Below the pieces are notes generated by a model, which did no database searches, was not told where the DNA came from, and saw only the letters and a program-made list of their open reading frames with translations. Positions 22,361 through 34,225 of a DNA stretch of 64,000 nt are shown here, piece by piece. Positions within the stretch are counted from its first letter, which is position 1, and every line of letters begins with the position of its first letter. The position numbers were made by a program, and so were the translations under genes. Source of the DNA: Conus ventricosus (lineage: Eukaryota; Mollusca; Gastropoda; Neogastropoda; Conidae); NCBI GenBank assembly GCA_018398815.1, contig CM031609.1, forward strand, positions 39,277,002-39,341,001. Reading direction: 5' to 3'.

Positions 22361-23548
22361 AAACCAGTGTTACACACACACACAACACACACCAGTGTTC
22401 CCAGCATCATTTTAAAGGGAGGGTTGATATTATGATCCCGTCTTAAAAACAAAAGAAGAAAAAAAACTGAGCGCAAAATGCTTAAAACAGGCATCAAACA
22501 AAAAGACGCATCCTTCAAATCAGTTGATATGTTAACCACTATAGTTTGCAGTGGCATGATGTTATATTTGTGTACATGACTTATCTTTGTTCGCCCCAAC
22601 TAATACCCACTATATCTCATGTTACTGGTCTCTTGATAATTAGGAGCCTTTGCAGAGGGCAGAATTTGATGCACGTTCAGTTGGACCACCTACACTTTAC
22701 AAAATAATTATGTTGGTGACTCAATAAAGAATTCATTACTGTTAATCAGTGTAATATATCTTATAACGGGTTTGTCACTGAATAGTGCAACAACACATTG
22801 ACAGTGCTAGTACTTTTCTCCATTTTGAAATAGTTTCCTTGTCAAACTAAACTTGGCGATCATCTGACTGAGATAATGATAAGGTACAAAAAGTTACAAA
22901 GAATATCATATACCAGTATATAGCCTTCAGACAAACATAACAATAAACATGACACTATTGCCAACTTGCACGGCACATGGAATCCAACGCCATACAGCTA
23001 CCTTCCTGTGAAGACCCTCCTTCCATTCAAAGATTTCTGATTCTGGAAACGTTTTCACTTTGCCATATTTGATTTATCCCCCATAAATAAAGACTCCCTC
23101 CCACTGTCAATGAGATATCTAGAACTTGTAGACGGTTCCCCAAACATGCTGCATTAGAACAGACACCAGTAAACACCACCACAGTGACTTGGCAGCGATG
23201 CAGTGTCTCTTCTAGCGAGTTGCCTCATGACAACCTGGCAGTACTGCCCTTGTGGATTACAATTCTCAGCTGCCAATGCAGTTGTAAATAACTATTTGAA
23301 CTGGAACTGTTCAATGAGCAGCCTGACAGCAACTGCCACTGGAAGGAGGAGGGCAAAGACAGATGTGTATTGGTTATGAGACCAAAAAAAAAAAAGGGGG
23401 GGGGGGGGGCCTTCCTATCTAAGATTAAATTTCTAAAAATTAATGGAAATCAACATTGATTGGGTTTCCACTACAGTGGCCTTTCCTATGCTGTTTCCAA
23501 CTGGGCGACAATAAAATCTTTAGTTCAAGAAGAAGTTCTTTGCCTTAC
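22316..23548. other. ZNF236-like intron 2
   Basis: Begins with CA repeats and holds an A/G homopolymer at about 23382-23410. A segment at about 23188-23250 (GTGACTTGGCAGC...GTTGCCTCAT) is similar to 25781-25835, suggesting a dispersed repeat. No gene seen. Confidence 0.5.
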
Positions 23549-23886
23549 CTTTCCAACAGGTGGCTTGATATCCACTGCCACAGTCTCCATCATGGGCAGA
23601 CCCTCCATGGCAGCGGTAAGAGTCAAGCCATCTCCGGGGGAGGCTACGACGGGCGCTATGGCTGACTGCAGACCTGTCAGCTGCTCAAGGATTGGCTGTT
23701 CCAAAATGACATGCTCGATGTTGACCGAAGTCGGGATCTGTATCGCACCTTGAAGTTCCACGGCGTTAGCATCCAAGACATGGCCAGATTCCAGGGCAGA
23801 AGGGTCGATGAATGTGACTGTGGTGCCATCCGGAAGGCCTTCACCCAGCTGGATGTTGGCCACTTGGGCAATGTACTGAGCATAAT
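23549..23886 (-). CDS. ZNF236: ZNF236-like exon 2, N-terminal non-finger region
   Basis: Acceptor ...TTTACAG at 23887-23888 and donor GTAAGG at 23548 bound 338 bp (phase 1 in, 0 out). The product begins DYAQYIAQVANIQLGEGLPD and is acidic, Ile/Leu/Pro-rich and finger-free, with VILEQPILEQ and ending DIKPPVGK just before the first finger. No domain is recognised; such segments often act as transactivation or protein-interaction regions, which is an inference here. Confidence 0.75.
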
Positions 23887-24130
23887 CTGTAAAGACACAG
23901 GTGTGATTCTTTTCTGGGGTCATGCTCTTCAGTTTGATGGTGCAAATTACAGACAGTCCTATCACATTACTCGCTAACATGGCCTGTACCACTGCTGTAG
24001 TTGCATGTCTACGCATGTGCCAGTATGTGCGTAAATGCACACTGTGCATATGTGTGAATGTAAAATGCATGCTTAAGTATATGTGCATATGTTTGTGCAT
24101 ACATGCATGTGCATATGCATGTGATTGCAC

Positions 24131-24338
24131 AAGCATATGTGTACATTTAGGCATGCTCTTTCAAGACAACATTTTCAAAAATTGCTAAGTATACAAACAA
24201 CAAATATAATGACTATGTTATATGAGTAAAGGCTAAGCATATGTGTACATTTAGGCGTGCTCTTTCAAGACAACATTTTCAAAAATTGCTAAGTATACAA
24301 ACAACAAATATATATGACTATGTCATATGAGTAAAGGC
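24131..24338. repeat. 104-bp tandem duplication in intron 1
   Basis: Two near-identical copies start at 24131 and 24235, each with AAGCATATGTGTACATTTAG. Non-coding. Confidence 0.85.
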
Positions 24339-24442
24339 TATCCATCCTCTACTTAACCAGAAACCTATAGTACTGCTGCAGCAGCTCATGCAGTCACTCA
24401 CACTATATTTCACAAGTGTCTTTTTCTGGAAAAAGGGACTGT

Positions 24443-24692
24443 GTCACAAAACAATACAGTCACACAGAAATGTCTACAAAGTTGTGCTCTTGACCAATGT
24501 ATCACAAAACAATACAGTCACACAGCATGTTTACAAAGTTGTGCTCTGACCAATCTATCATTACTAGAAGAGACTTTCAGTGTGGTTTTTGTTTTGTTTG
24601 TTTCACACAGCAATGTCTACAAAGTTGTGCTCTGACCAATCTATCATTACTAGAAGAGACTTTCAGTGTGGTTTTTGTTTTGTTTGTTTTTT
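24443..24692. repeat. Nested tandem repeats in intron 1
   Basis: Three related blocks share AATGTCTACAAAGTTGTGCTC-type sequence; the last two also share about 80 bp through CTTTCAGTGTGGTTTTTG. They give false repeated open frames. Confidence 0.8.
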
Positions 24693-27600
24693 ATACATAA
24701 GATCTAGTAATGGTTGACGATCTGCCAGAGACTCTACATTGAAGTTGTTCTCCCAGGGTGAATGTATGTATATGCATTTTGAGCACCCCCCAAGCCTTTG
24801 GCTCCTTCAAGACTCTTCTCTTACATGGTAGCACCAATGTTTACAAAGTCAAAATTACCATGATCTTACCAAATGAACTGAATGTGCAACTTTTGGACCA
24901 CTCCTTCTATTCTAGTTCTGATGCGTTCTGCAATCCTAAAATAAATCCCTACAGTGTGAATCTTTTCCCTAAGCTTGCAAGATCAGCTGGCAGGATGATA
25001 TTTCATGCGTTATGAAATAGCAACTAAAACCTTCACACCTGGTCTAGATCCAAGCCTTAAAACGATCAGCACTCTTGGCACTGATAAACTGGCATTCAGT
25101 TGGGGAAACTGAGAAAAGTGTTCACCCAGCTGCCGTGGAATACTTTAATGCCAGGGACTTGCAGTTTGAAAGTCCAAGGCTTGATTCTTATCAAAGGAAC
25201 TTATTTCTGGGATGTTCAGTCCGAGTCACCTGCTACACAGGGCCGGGTGCTCCACTGGTCCAAAGGGAAAAACTGCAAGTACAGTCAAGTGTCACCTATT
25301 AAATGCATGCATGAGAGTTGCTCAAATTTCCTGTAGGAATCTGTATCTGTATCTCTCAAGCCTGTTTGACGTTACGATACATAAAGGAGGCATAAAGTAT
25401 AGCCCTGTAGTAGCAGTCTCCCAACAGAATGGAACTCTATAGTATCATCTTCATCAACTTCTTTGTAAACAGACTTCATTGAATATCATAAAAGAAGCGT
25501 CAAAGTCTGTTACCCTTTATCAGTTTATGCCTGCCCTCCTGGTGACTTCCGTTTTGTTTTCTTCTTCCAAGTTCATGCCAACAGTGAGTTTGTCGAAACT
25601 GTTGGAACCAGGTACATCAAGGAACTATTATTGGGCGGACATGGTAAACACTCTCCCCTTTGCCTTTAGGTGCTCACTAACTTCAGCTTCTAAAAGCAAC
25701 TATCATTGTCAGCATGGGGCTTATTAGGTGGTGTCCTGTGTATGGTGGATCAGAACTAAGACCACTAGAAACTACTGAAGTGACTTGGCAGCAGTGCCGA
25801 GTCTCCTTTGGTTGGTTGCCTCATAACACCTTGGTTACTTCCCTTGGACTGCTGGCACTTTGCCTGATAACAGGACAAACATGAGTAAGGCTGTGTACAG
25901 GACGCCAGAAATACACAGTGTAAGAACAATGCCTCTTGGTGGCACTGAAGAAGAGACACCTTAAAAATAAAAAAAATAATAATAATAAAAGAAAGCCAGC
26001 AATTCAAAGAGAATGCAAAAGTAGGACAGGTCTCAGCTCAAAGGTGATCAAACAAGAATGACATGATGGTCCACTAAATCGGTGGTCAAAACAATAACAA
26101 AAAACAGGAAGTCTTGAATCCTGTGGCCCTTCATGCCCTGCTCTCATGATTTTCCTGTCTATCCTTATTCATGGTGAGTTTGTTCAAACACCTTTGATTC
26201 CGTGTCAACAGTTTCATGAGGACTGTCAGACATACTGACGCCATCTTTCCTGAGATGGGAACACGAACCAGCAAAGCAATTAACATGAAAGTAAAGATTA
26301 GAACAGGCATTCATACCAGCAAAATGACAACAGTAAAATCTCTAAGTTGTAAGTTGCCCCAAACCAACTGACAGATGAAGCTTCCCTACAAAGAACTCAC
26401 ACTGTGATGGCCCAGTGTGACTGTGCATGGGGTAGCCATATGATCAGACTAATATATCATCAAAATCCAAAACATCCACAAGTTTGAACAGTACTTTGCT
26501 GACCTCAAATTAATCTGAACAAATCCACCATTTCATTATTGTTATTATTATCATCATTATTATTACTGATCAATAATAACAATCTTCTGAACAGCCACTC
26601 CCAACAAATAATTAAATACATGCGCGCCCATGCGCACACACACACAAACATGCACCTGTAGCAAGAACCCATATACACAGGCAAAACCACATTACATGGT
26701 CAAACATGCCAGCATGCGAGGCTCTTCCTTTTGAATTTACGTTCTTTAAACAAAAACTGCTAAACTTTTCATTTGATCTACAATGTGTTTGATACTATGA
26801 CAATAATCTGTATGTAGTTTTTGCAAATTCAAGAATGTTTTACCAGTTTTGATGATGTGTGCTGGTTGTTTGCGTCCGTTTGTGTGTGGTGTGCAGTGTT
26901 GTGTGGTAGGTGTGTGTTGGCCGTGCCGCTGCTGGCTGCTGTTGCCGTGTCCTGCGTTGTTTGCGAGAAAATTTTGTTGAGAATGTAGTTGCCATGGTGC
27001 CTCAAGTTCGATGAGTACAGATACGATGCAATGTTCAAGACACCTTACAATCTGATTTTTTTCTTTTGATTATTCGTGTCCAAGCTCCAACCCCTGCCTG
27101 TACTCAAAGTTCGCCAATGCAATTGTGATTTTTGCTTGTATGTACCAAGATCCGAAACACCAACGCAATGGAACTAGCTGCCTAGTTTACTACAGGCAGC
27201 TGACATCTGGACACCTTCAAGTCCGAGTGCCATCCAGTATTAGTTAGTTAGGTGGTTGACCCCTCCCCACACTGCCTCCCGCCCATTTTTTTTTAAATTA
27301 TATTTATCCTATGTAGTAGTCTGCCAGTAAACCCACCTAGTATTTGGAGTTAGGCTCAGTTTTTTCTCATATCTAGGTCTTTCACGTTCTACCACAATTC
27401 TCTTCCTCACTCTGCAATATCTCAAAAGTTCTACAATGCGAAAATCAACATGATATTGAGGCCTTCAACTGGATGATGATGATGATGTATGATGACGACA
27501 ATGTAATGTAGAAGAAGAAAAAGGAAGAAATTAGCGAGACGCATGGCGTGTCTAACGAATTTTTTTTTTTTTAAGCCAGTCGAGCAAGACGAGTGTCCGA

Positions 27601-28103
27601 TGGATGATGATGTCATAGTACGAAAAAAAATGATTCGAGTGAAATGGTGAAAATCTGTTAAATAAATAAGTTTTCCTCTTTGTGTCTGGACCGAACTGAT
27701 TCGCTCTGTCTGAAGTTTCGGAACCAACTATATCGTTTGTTGTCATGCAATTAACAAAGGCCGGTATGAGCAGTAACCGCTATGAACAATGCGTCTCAGG
27801 TTTTAGTGTCTACGCTGTTCACACCATCTTCTCATAGCCGTTATAGTCCTACGGCGTAACTGAACTTTTTTTTTCTTTTGTCTATTCGGAAAAATTACCG
27901 TTTTGGCGGGGAGGGGGACTTATTGGAGTAGGAATACGAGCTTTGTATGACTTTGGAAGACTTGATGCATATTATTGCGCCCACATCACAGAAGCGCACA
28001 CAGGCCTCTGGAACTACATCATGTTATCATGTTTTCAAACCTTCCTGTACACAGAGTGGAATCAAATCGTTATTCGCGAAAAGAGAATGTTCCATTTACT
28101 CAC
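24693..28103. other. ZNF236-like intron 1, remainder
   Basis: No exon or recognised element, apart from a dispersed repeat fragment at about 25781-25850. The right part (27,700 onward) has more CpG, as expected near a promoter. Confidence 0.45.
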
Positions 28104-28155
28104 CCATGACATTTTCAACTTGAATTTGAGTGACTGCTTGAGCCTCGACAGACAT
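28104..28155 (-). CDS. ZNF236: ZNF236-like exon 1 (coding part), start codon
   Basis: The ATG at 28153-28155 opens 17 codons (MSVEAQAVTQIQVENVM) plus one G before a consensus donor GTGAGT at 28103. That phase-1 end joins exactly to exon 2 (G|AT TAT GCT) to read VMDYAQYIAQ. A second in-frame ATG lies at 28105-28107, and an overlapping out-of-frame upstream ATG lies a few bases 5'. The first in-frame ATG was chosen because the residues between the two are plausible protein. The 5' UTR continues to higher coordinates; the transcription start cannot be seen. Confidence 0.6.
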
Positions 28156-28174
28156 TTTTCCATCGAGAAAAGAT

Positions 28175-28188
28175 CCAAAATGGCGGCC
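28175..28188 (+). promoter_or_regulatory. YY1-type site near the ZNF236-like start
   Basis: The sequence CCAAAATGGCGGCC matches the canonical YY1 core (AAnATGGCGGC), common in the first transcribed bases of animal genes. It lies about 20 bp 5' of the predicted start codon, so it would sit in the 5' UTR or core promoter. No TATA box is evident. The motif is visible; its role is inferred. Confidence 0.4.
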
Positions 28189-28969
28189 GATTACAGTTAA
28201 AGAAATTTAAAACGAGGCTGAACCTCATAGGCCTAATGTATCCCGGATGTAGCTTCGGGCGAGTAACACACGTGATTCTCATTCGCATCATGCAATGTAG
28301 TCCAGCGTACGCAAACACGTCAAAAAAATCATTGTGAACGTTGATGGCGAATACAAACTTTAAAGAGTGAATGAACAAGTTCCGATTGTTTCGCGGAAGC
28401 AAAAGCAGATGATCAGTGCAATAACAGTGGGTGAGGCTGCGAGATGCAAGCTAATGGCAAACTGAACTGGTTGATCATCGAAACGGGCGGCCAATGCCGC
28501 GATGATTGCATTGCTTGGATGCAGGGAATCTCTCTCTCCTAAAATACTGGTTCACTGCAAAACGAGTAGGTACAGCGCGCATGTTGCAAAAGTAAATAAA
28601 AAACATAAAACAGTGCGTCTCGACTGTTGCCCTGGGCAATTGCAACAGGGTCGCACTCGATATGCAAGAGATAATGCATGCCCAGGTAAAGTAATATAGG
28701 GAAGGTAAAATAAAAATGTGGGCGTTGTGCGAAAGCTTGCACAACAGAGGGCAGGGCGAAACGGAGTTTTTCACACTTCATCTGATTTGATCCATCAGCA
28801 AAACATGGACGCTATAAACATGCTGCTAAACCTACTAAACGCGAGTTCTTTCTGTCAAATATCAAAGAAAGCGTGATTTACGTAGGTCTATGTTTTAACT
28901 TAAAGTTTGTTGGTGATTCTGCTCTGTATAGTTCGGGGTTTTTTTTGTTGTTGTTTTTTTTTCTTTTCT

Positions 28970-30660
28970 TTTTTTTTTTTTTTTTTTTTGGGGGGGGGGG
29001 GGGGGGTTTGCTGGTTTGTTTGATTTTTCGAGGAAGTGGGTGGTTGTGGTTTTATAGGCCCTACGTCTTTTCGGTCAAGGTTTTGTTGTTTGCTTTGCTT
29101 TTGTTTTGTAGTTTTACTTTTCCCCTCCATTATCATGTGCGTTTTTCCTTTCACCAAAATGTGCAAAGAAGAATTTGGAACTGCTTTTCCTTCCCTTTTT
29201 TTTAACAGCCATAACGGTTTTACAAAAACCCGTATCTTTTTTGTCACATTTACCACTCCATGGTGAGGGATAAAAAAACTTTTTTAAAAAGTCAGAACCA
29301 GAAAACGAAATCGGCATTTATTTGGTGACAATACATCTTTTTTTAAAACTTATTCCGAGGGTTTTTTTTCCCCGAGGGAAAACACCCATTAACACTCTAT
29401 AAAAAAAAAAAAAATTTTTAAAATTTTTCAAAAGATTAAAGTGGGGAAACCTTTATAAAAAGCTTAAAACTGCCGAAAAAAATTTTGTTAATTTTGTGTG
29501 GGTGTGTGTGTTTTTTTGTTTTTTTGTTTTTTTTTGTATTTTTTTTTTTTTTTTATTATAGAGGGAACCTTTGGGGACGCCGCTTCTATTTCCTTAATAA
29601 AGAAACGTTTTTTTGGTCGTTTTGGGTTACTTCAAATTTTCGAGCGTAAAACCTCCAGATTGGATTAATAAACTTGGAAAATTTAGTCACATCCGTTGAT
29701 ATGACCCCAAAACTTTGACCCAGTCATTGTAAGTTGTGGGTCAAGCCTCCTCACTCACGAGTCAATAAAAACACGCGACTGCTATCACTAGCCCTAATCG
29801 TTCCTTACCTCTGCCCTCCCCGATTTAAAATTTAATTCAAGCTCGCCTGCTTTCACGGGGGGGGGGGGGTAAGGAGGAAGAGAGTCCTTTCAAGACGTCG
29901 GTGTGTGGAAGGAGGGGAATGGAGCCCTTTTCCCTCCTCTCTCTCTCCTCCCCACCCCCAAACCCCTTCCCTCCACCCCTCTTTTTCTCCCACCACCCCC
30001 ACCTTAAAAAGAGAGGGGAGGAAACTGATACACCCCCATACACGAGAAGGGTAAGGAAGGGGGCCTAACACCCCCCCCCCCCCTCTTCTCTCTTCTCTTT
30101 TTCTCCTCTCCCCCTCTCTCTCTCTCTCCTGAGTTCGCAGAGAGTGGGGGAGGATTAACTATCAGAGTCAGTTAGTGAGTATTGTAAGGGGCGGCTGAGG
30201 TTTGACTTTTTCGCTACGTAAATAATTGACATGGGAAACCCAGAAACGCTGACATTATAATCAAAAAATTTTTTTTAGTTAAAAAAAAGGAACAACGTAC
30301 ATCAGAAAAAAAACGCGATCGTTTGTCGTCCAACAAATGAACGTAAAAAAAAAAAAAAGGGGGGAATTCGCGGGTTCACTGAAGTCTCAGAGAAAAAGAA
30401 AGACGGACAGTTTTCCCCATTTGAATATTTGGGGGGTGTGTGTGTGTGTGTTGTTGGAAAAAGCATTAAACCGTAAAGCTCCTTCTCCTCTCTCTCTCTC
30501 TCCTTTTCTCTTCTCTTTTTCCCCCCTACCCCACCCCCAAACACCACACACACACACACACACACACACACAACACACCCCCCCCACACACCACCTCCCA
30601 CAACACCAAAATTTTGGGAACCAAACACAGAATCGGGGCCCCCCCCCCACCCCCCAAAAA

Positions 30661-30697
<37 letters not shown>

Positions 30698-32655
30698 GGG
30701 TGTTTGTGTGTGTTGTTTTTTTGTTGACCCTTGCCCCTTTAGGAGTAAACATGCTAATCATGGAGAGAGAAAGTTTTTTAAACCCCAGCCTTGGGCCCGT
30801 CAACGCGTTGAAGTCAACTCTGGGTACACGAAAAAATCCTTCTCTCCTTTTCTCTCTCTCTCTCTCTCTCTCACGAAATCTTCCAGAGGGGGTTTATGTT
30901 CAAGTGGGATGGGAAAGGGGGGCAGTGTCTTATCAGAAAGGGACGAATGAATAAGTTAAGTCTTTTGTTGAATACGTTACAGTGCGTTTTTCCCTTTGTT
31001 TGTCAGACCCAGACGCGAGGGCTTTTTTGAAAGTGGAAAGCCCGTGAAGAACGAATGCAGTTGCATGAATGTCTTTTGGCTTTTTTGTTTTTGTTTTTGT
31101 TTTGTTTTTTTTGACGAAAAAAAAAGAAAAAGAGTGAGGGGGAAATGGGGAAATTGAGGCCCTATAAAAATAAAGTATAACCAAAAAATAAAAAAAATTT
31201 GTAAAAAAAGGGGGGGGTGGGGGGAGGGGGGGAAGGAAACAATTCAAAAGAATTGAAGGGGGGACTTCAGAAAATGATATCTGCATTTGAAACCTGTGTC
31301 GGATGTTGCACTGGGTGCGGGGTCCCTATGGTGGGAGGGGTGTTTTGTGTGTGTGAAAAAAACGAAAATTTTCAAGGAGAAAGTTTTGGGAGAAATTCTT
31401 GATTCTGAGGACGGGAAATGATACCATTGATCGTTTTGAATTATGTTTCATTTTTCACTTTTTGACTTTTGTTTTGGGGTTTTCTTTTTTTTTAAAAATG
31501 TTTTACAGTGTGTTTTCACCCCAAAAAAATTTAAAAGAAAACAACTTTGGGTATTGATTTTTGAGCACTGTGAAAACATCGGCACAATGCACTTACTTTG
31601 GGTTTTTTTATTTCCCAGAGATTTTAACCCCGACACCATATCAAAAGTTTGTATTCATAAATGAATCATGCTGCTCCCAAAGCCCTTTTTTTTTATCCCT
31701 ACTTTGGTAACTTCCACATATTTCAGCCAAAAATTTTCTCTGTGAAGGGGGCCTGATGGCAATTGTTATTATTTTGTTTTATTTTTATAGGCCTATGCAG
31801 TTGTGCGTGAAAGCTATCTTTATTGTTCCCCCTGTGCTTCAGTTGAATGCGGAGTGGGTAAAAATTATTTGTTATCCATCATATTATTTCTTTCCCTTTT
31901 CCTTTCCTTTTTGTTTTTTGGGGTTGTTTTTTGTTGTTGTTTGGGGTTTTTGTCAGAAATTTTCGAGACAATATTTGAAGTAATAAAAAGGTTTGAAATT
32001 TTAAAAAAAAAAAATTTTAAAAATGAAAAAAAAATTTGAAGAATGAAAAAAATGAAAAAAAAATTTGAAAAAGAAAATATTGGAAAAAAAAAATTTTTTA
32101 AGAGGTGTTGTATTGGGGGAAGTGTCAATTTTACATTGCTTTTATCCCTTTTTTCAATCCCATAGGCTTATAAGACGCCTTTTTCCCTCTTAAAAATGGG
32201 TCCCTTTTACCGTCAGTATTTGCAAAGGGCCTTGACTAATATGCCCTGCTAAAATTAAGCAAAGCAACAGATGTGCGACTCTTTTGAAATTGGGTTTTGT
32301 TTCTGTTTTTTTGTTTTGGAAGTGTGTGAGTGTCCGGTAGGGGGGGGCAGTTGTGTGTAGGGGGGGTGTGTTGTGTGTGTGGTGTGTGTGTTTGTGTGTG
32401 GGGGCGTGGCCCATTGGGTTTGTATTTTGTTTGCAGTGTTGTGGTGAGGTGTGTGTACGTGTGTGCAGGTGCCTGGGATTTACGCCCGGATGTTGGGTGT
32501 TGTGTGTTAAATCTTTCACTCTTTCATTTTGGGAATTTCATGCCCGTAATTTTTCCCCCTTTGTCACTCTTTGACTTTACCCTTTTATTACCTTTACTTT
32601 TTTCTTTGTTTTTGTCTCCCTCCCCCCCCCCTCCCCCCCCCCCCCCCCCCCCTTC

Positions 32656-32686
<31 letters not shown>

Positions 32687-34225
32687 AAAAAACCCCCCCC
32701 CCCCCCCCACTCCCCCCCCCCCCCCCCCAAACCCACCCCCCCCCCCCGGGGGGGGGGGGGCTTTCCCCCCCAAACCCCAAAAAAGGGGGGTTTTCCCCCC
32801 CCCCCCCCCCCTTTTGGGGGAAAATTAATGGTTGCTTATAGCCCCCGGCCGCAAGGTGTTTGGGGGAGAGAGGGGGGAGGTGATAATGTTGTTTACCGCC
32901 GGCCCAAAAGGTGAAAGGGGCTGAGGAGGAGATAATGTTTCTTTAGCCCCGCGGCCGCAAAAGGCCCCGTTAGGGCTGCAGAGAGGGGGGAGGGATAATT
33001 TGCTTATAGCCCCCGGCCGCCAAAGGGGGGGAGGGTGAGAAGGAGGGGGGTGATAATGTTCTTATGCCCGCGGGGGCAAAAGGCCCCGTTTGGGGGCAGA
33101 GAGGGGGATAAAATTGTTTAGCCCCGCGGCCGAAAAAGGCCCGTTAGGGGCAGAGAGGAGGGGGGGGGGATAAAGTTGCTTATAGCCCGCCGGCCCCGCA
33201 AAAAGGCCCCGTTAGGGCTGCAGAGAGGAGGGGAGGTTAAGTTGCTTATAGCCCCCGGCGCAAAAGGCCCGTTGGGTGCAAAAGAGGGGGGGGTAAGTTT
33301 CTTAAGCCAGGGCCGCAAAAGGCCCGTTAGGGCGTAGAGGAGGGGAGGGATAAAGTTGCTTTAGCCAGCCCGGGCCCCAAAGGCCCCGTTTGGGGTGAGA
33401 GAGGAGGGGAGGGGTAAATTTTTTTATAGCCCAGCCCGGGCCCCAAAAGGCCCGTTGGGCTGAGAGAAGGGGGGGGATAAGTTGCTTATACCCAGTCGGC
33501 CGGGCCCAAAAAGGCCCCTTAGGGCTGCAGGAGGAGGGGGGGGTTTTGACCCCCCAAAAGCCTTGGCCTTTTTAAGTAGAGGAGAGTGGAGGGATAGGTG
33601 ACGCAAAAATTTTTGCAAGGGTATAAATTTGGTAACCACGCCCAAAAAAGGCCCTAGGTAAAGGGGGGGTTAAACTTTAAGTTTTTTTAGGTGGGGAAAA
33701 GGAGGGGGAGAAGGAAAAGGGGGTGTTGTTGGTTTGTGTTGCATGCACAAGTGCCTGTTTGGGTGCGTTTGGGGGTGGGGGGGCATTCGACGTTTGATTT
33801 GTTGGGTAAGGGGGTTTTGCACTTTTTTTTCAACCTAAGAATGAAAATTTTCCCATGTTTGGGTTTTTTGTTTTTTAAAGATAAAGGGTAAAGGGGAAAG
33901 GGGAAAAAGGGGAAAGGGTGGTCACCACTTTTTCATTTAGTTTTTGGGAAAAAAAATTTTTTTCCACTTTTTTGGGGTTAGGGTTGTTAAAAATTTTTTT
34001 CTTCCTAAAAAGAATCGTTTTTTGTTTTTTTTTAAAAATAAGATAGTAGGGGGCATCCCGACCCAACCCGGGCCCTCCCTGAAAAGTTTTCCTCACATTT
34101 GGAAGGAAACTCTAAAAAAATTTTTAATGAAGTGGCGCAGCTGAATCCCCGGATTCTACTCTTTTTAAAAGGAATTTTTAAAAAAAAGGCCGGGGGCAGC
34201 CGGGCACGAAACCGTTTTTCTTTAA
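28970..34225. other. Low-quality, homopolymer-rich sequence
   Basis: Runs of 10-35 identical bases recur in all four letters (for example 28,960-29,007, 30,661-30,695 and 32,620-32,830), unlike the rest of the window. Proline- or glycine-only open frames here are artefacts. It changes abruptly to clean LINE sequence at about 34,225. Best read as unpolished long-read gap filling; no gene should be called in it. Confidence 0.8.
32820..33540. repeat. About 60-bp tandem array related to the LINE 3' end
   Basis: About a dozen degraded units carry GATAA, GTTGCTTATAGCCC, GCCGGCCGC, AAAGGCCC and TTAGGGCTG. The same order occurs once at the LINE end at 48889-48955 (GATAATGTTGCTTATAGCCC then AGGGCCACATCAGGGCTG). 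Unit number is unreliable because the sequence is noisy. Confidence 0.65.

Larger units (their letters stand above)
624..28155 (-). other. ZNF236: ZNF236-like C2H2 zinc-finger gene, 5' part (16 exons in window)
   Basis: Sixteen minus-strand exons with GT/AG borders join in compatible phases from the ATG at 28155 to the exon ending at 624, about 1,034 residues. The encoded protein has the ZNF236 order: an acidic/hydrophobic N-terminus, fingers in exons 3-7, a low-complexity spacer with ILQQALENSGL, a second cluster (exons 10-13) including [20 protein letters not shown] and MQEPILITD, then Q/S/T-rich exons. Members are nuclear, presumably DNA-binding proteins of poorly known function. The C-terminal fingers of the family must lie beyond position 1. 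Everything except exon 4 reads cleanly. Family assignment rests on remembered similarity, not a search. Confidence 0.85.

Noticed and set aside
28181..28200. Plus-strand ATGGCGGCCGATTACAG as a start codon
   Set aside because: Stops after six codons and coincides with a YY1-type motif in the minus-strand gene's leader.
28873..29266. Plus-strand 110-codon Phe/Leu/Gly-rich frame
   Set aside because: Made of T and G homopolymers at the start of the noisy segment.
32330..32914. Proline- and glycine-only frames
   Set aside because: Products of long C and G runs in low-quality sequence.
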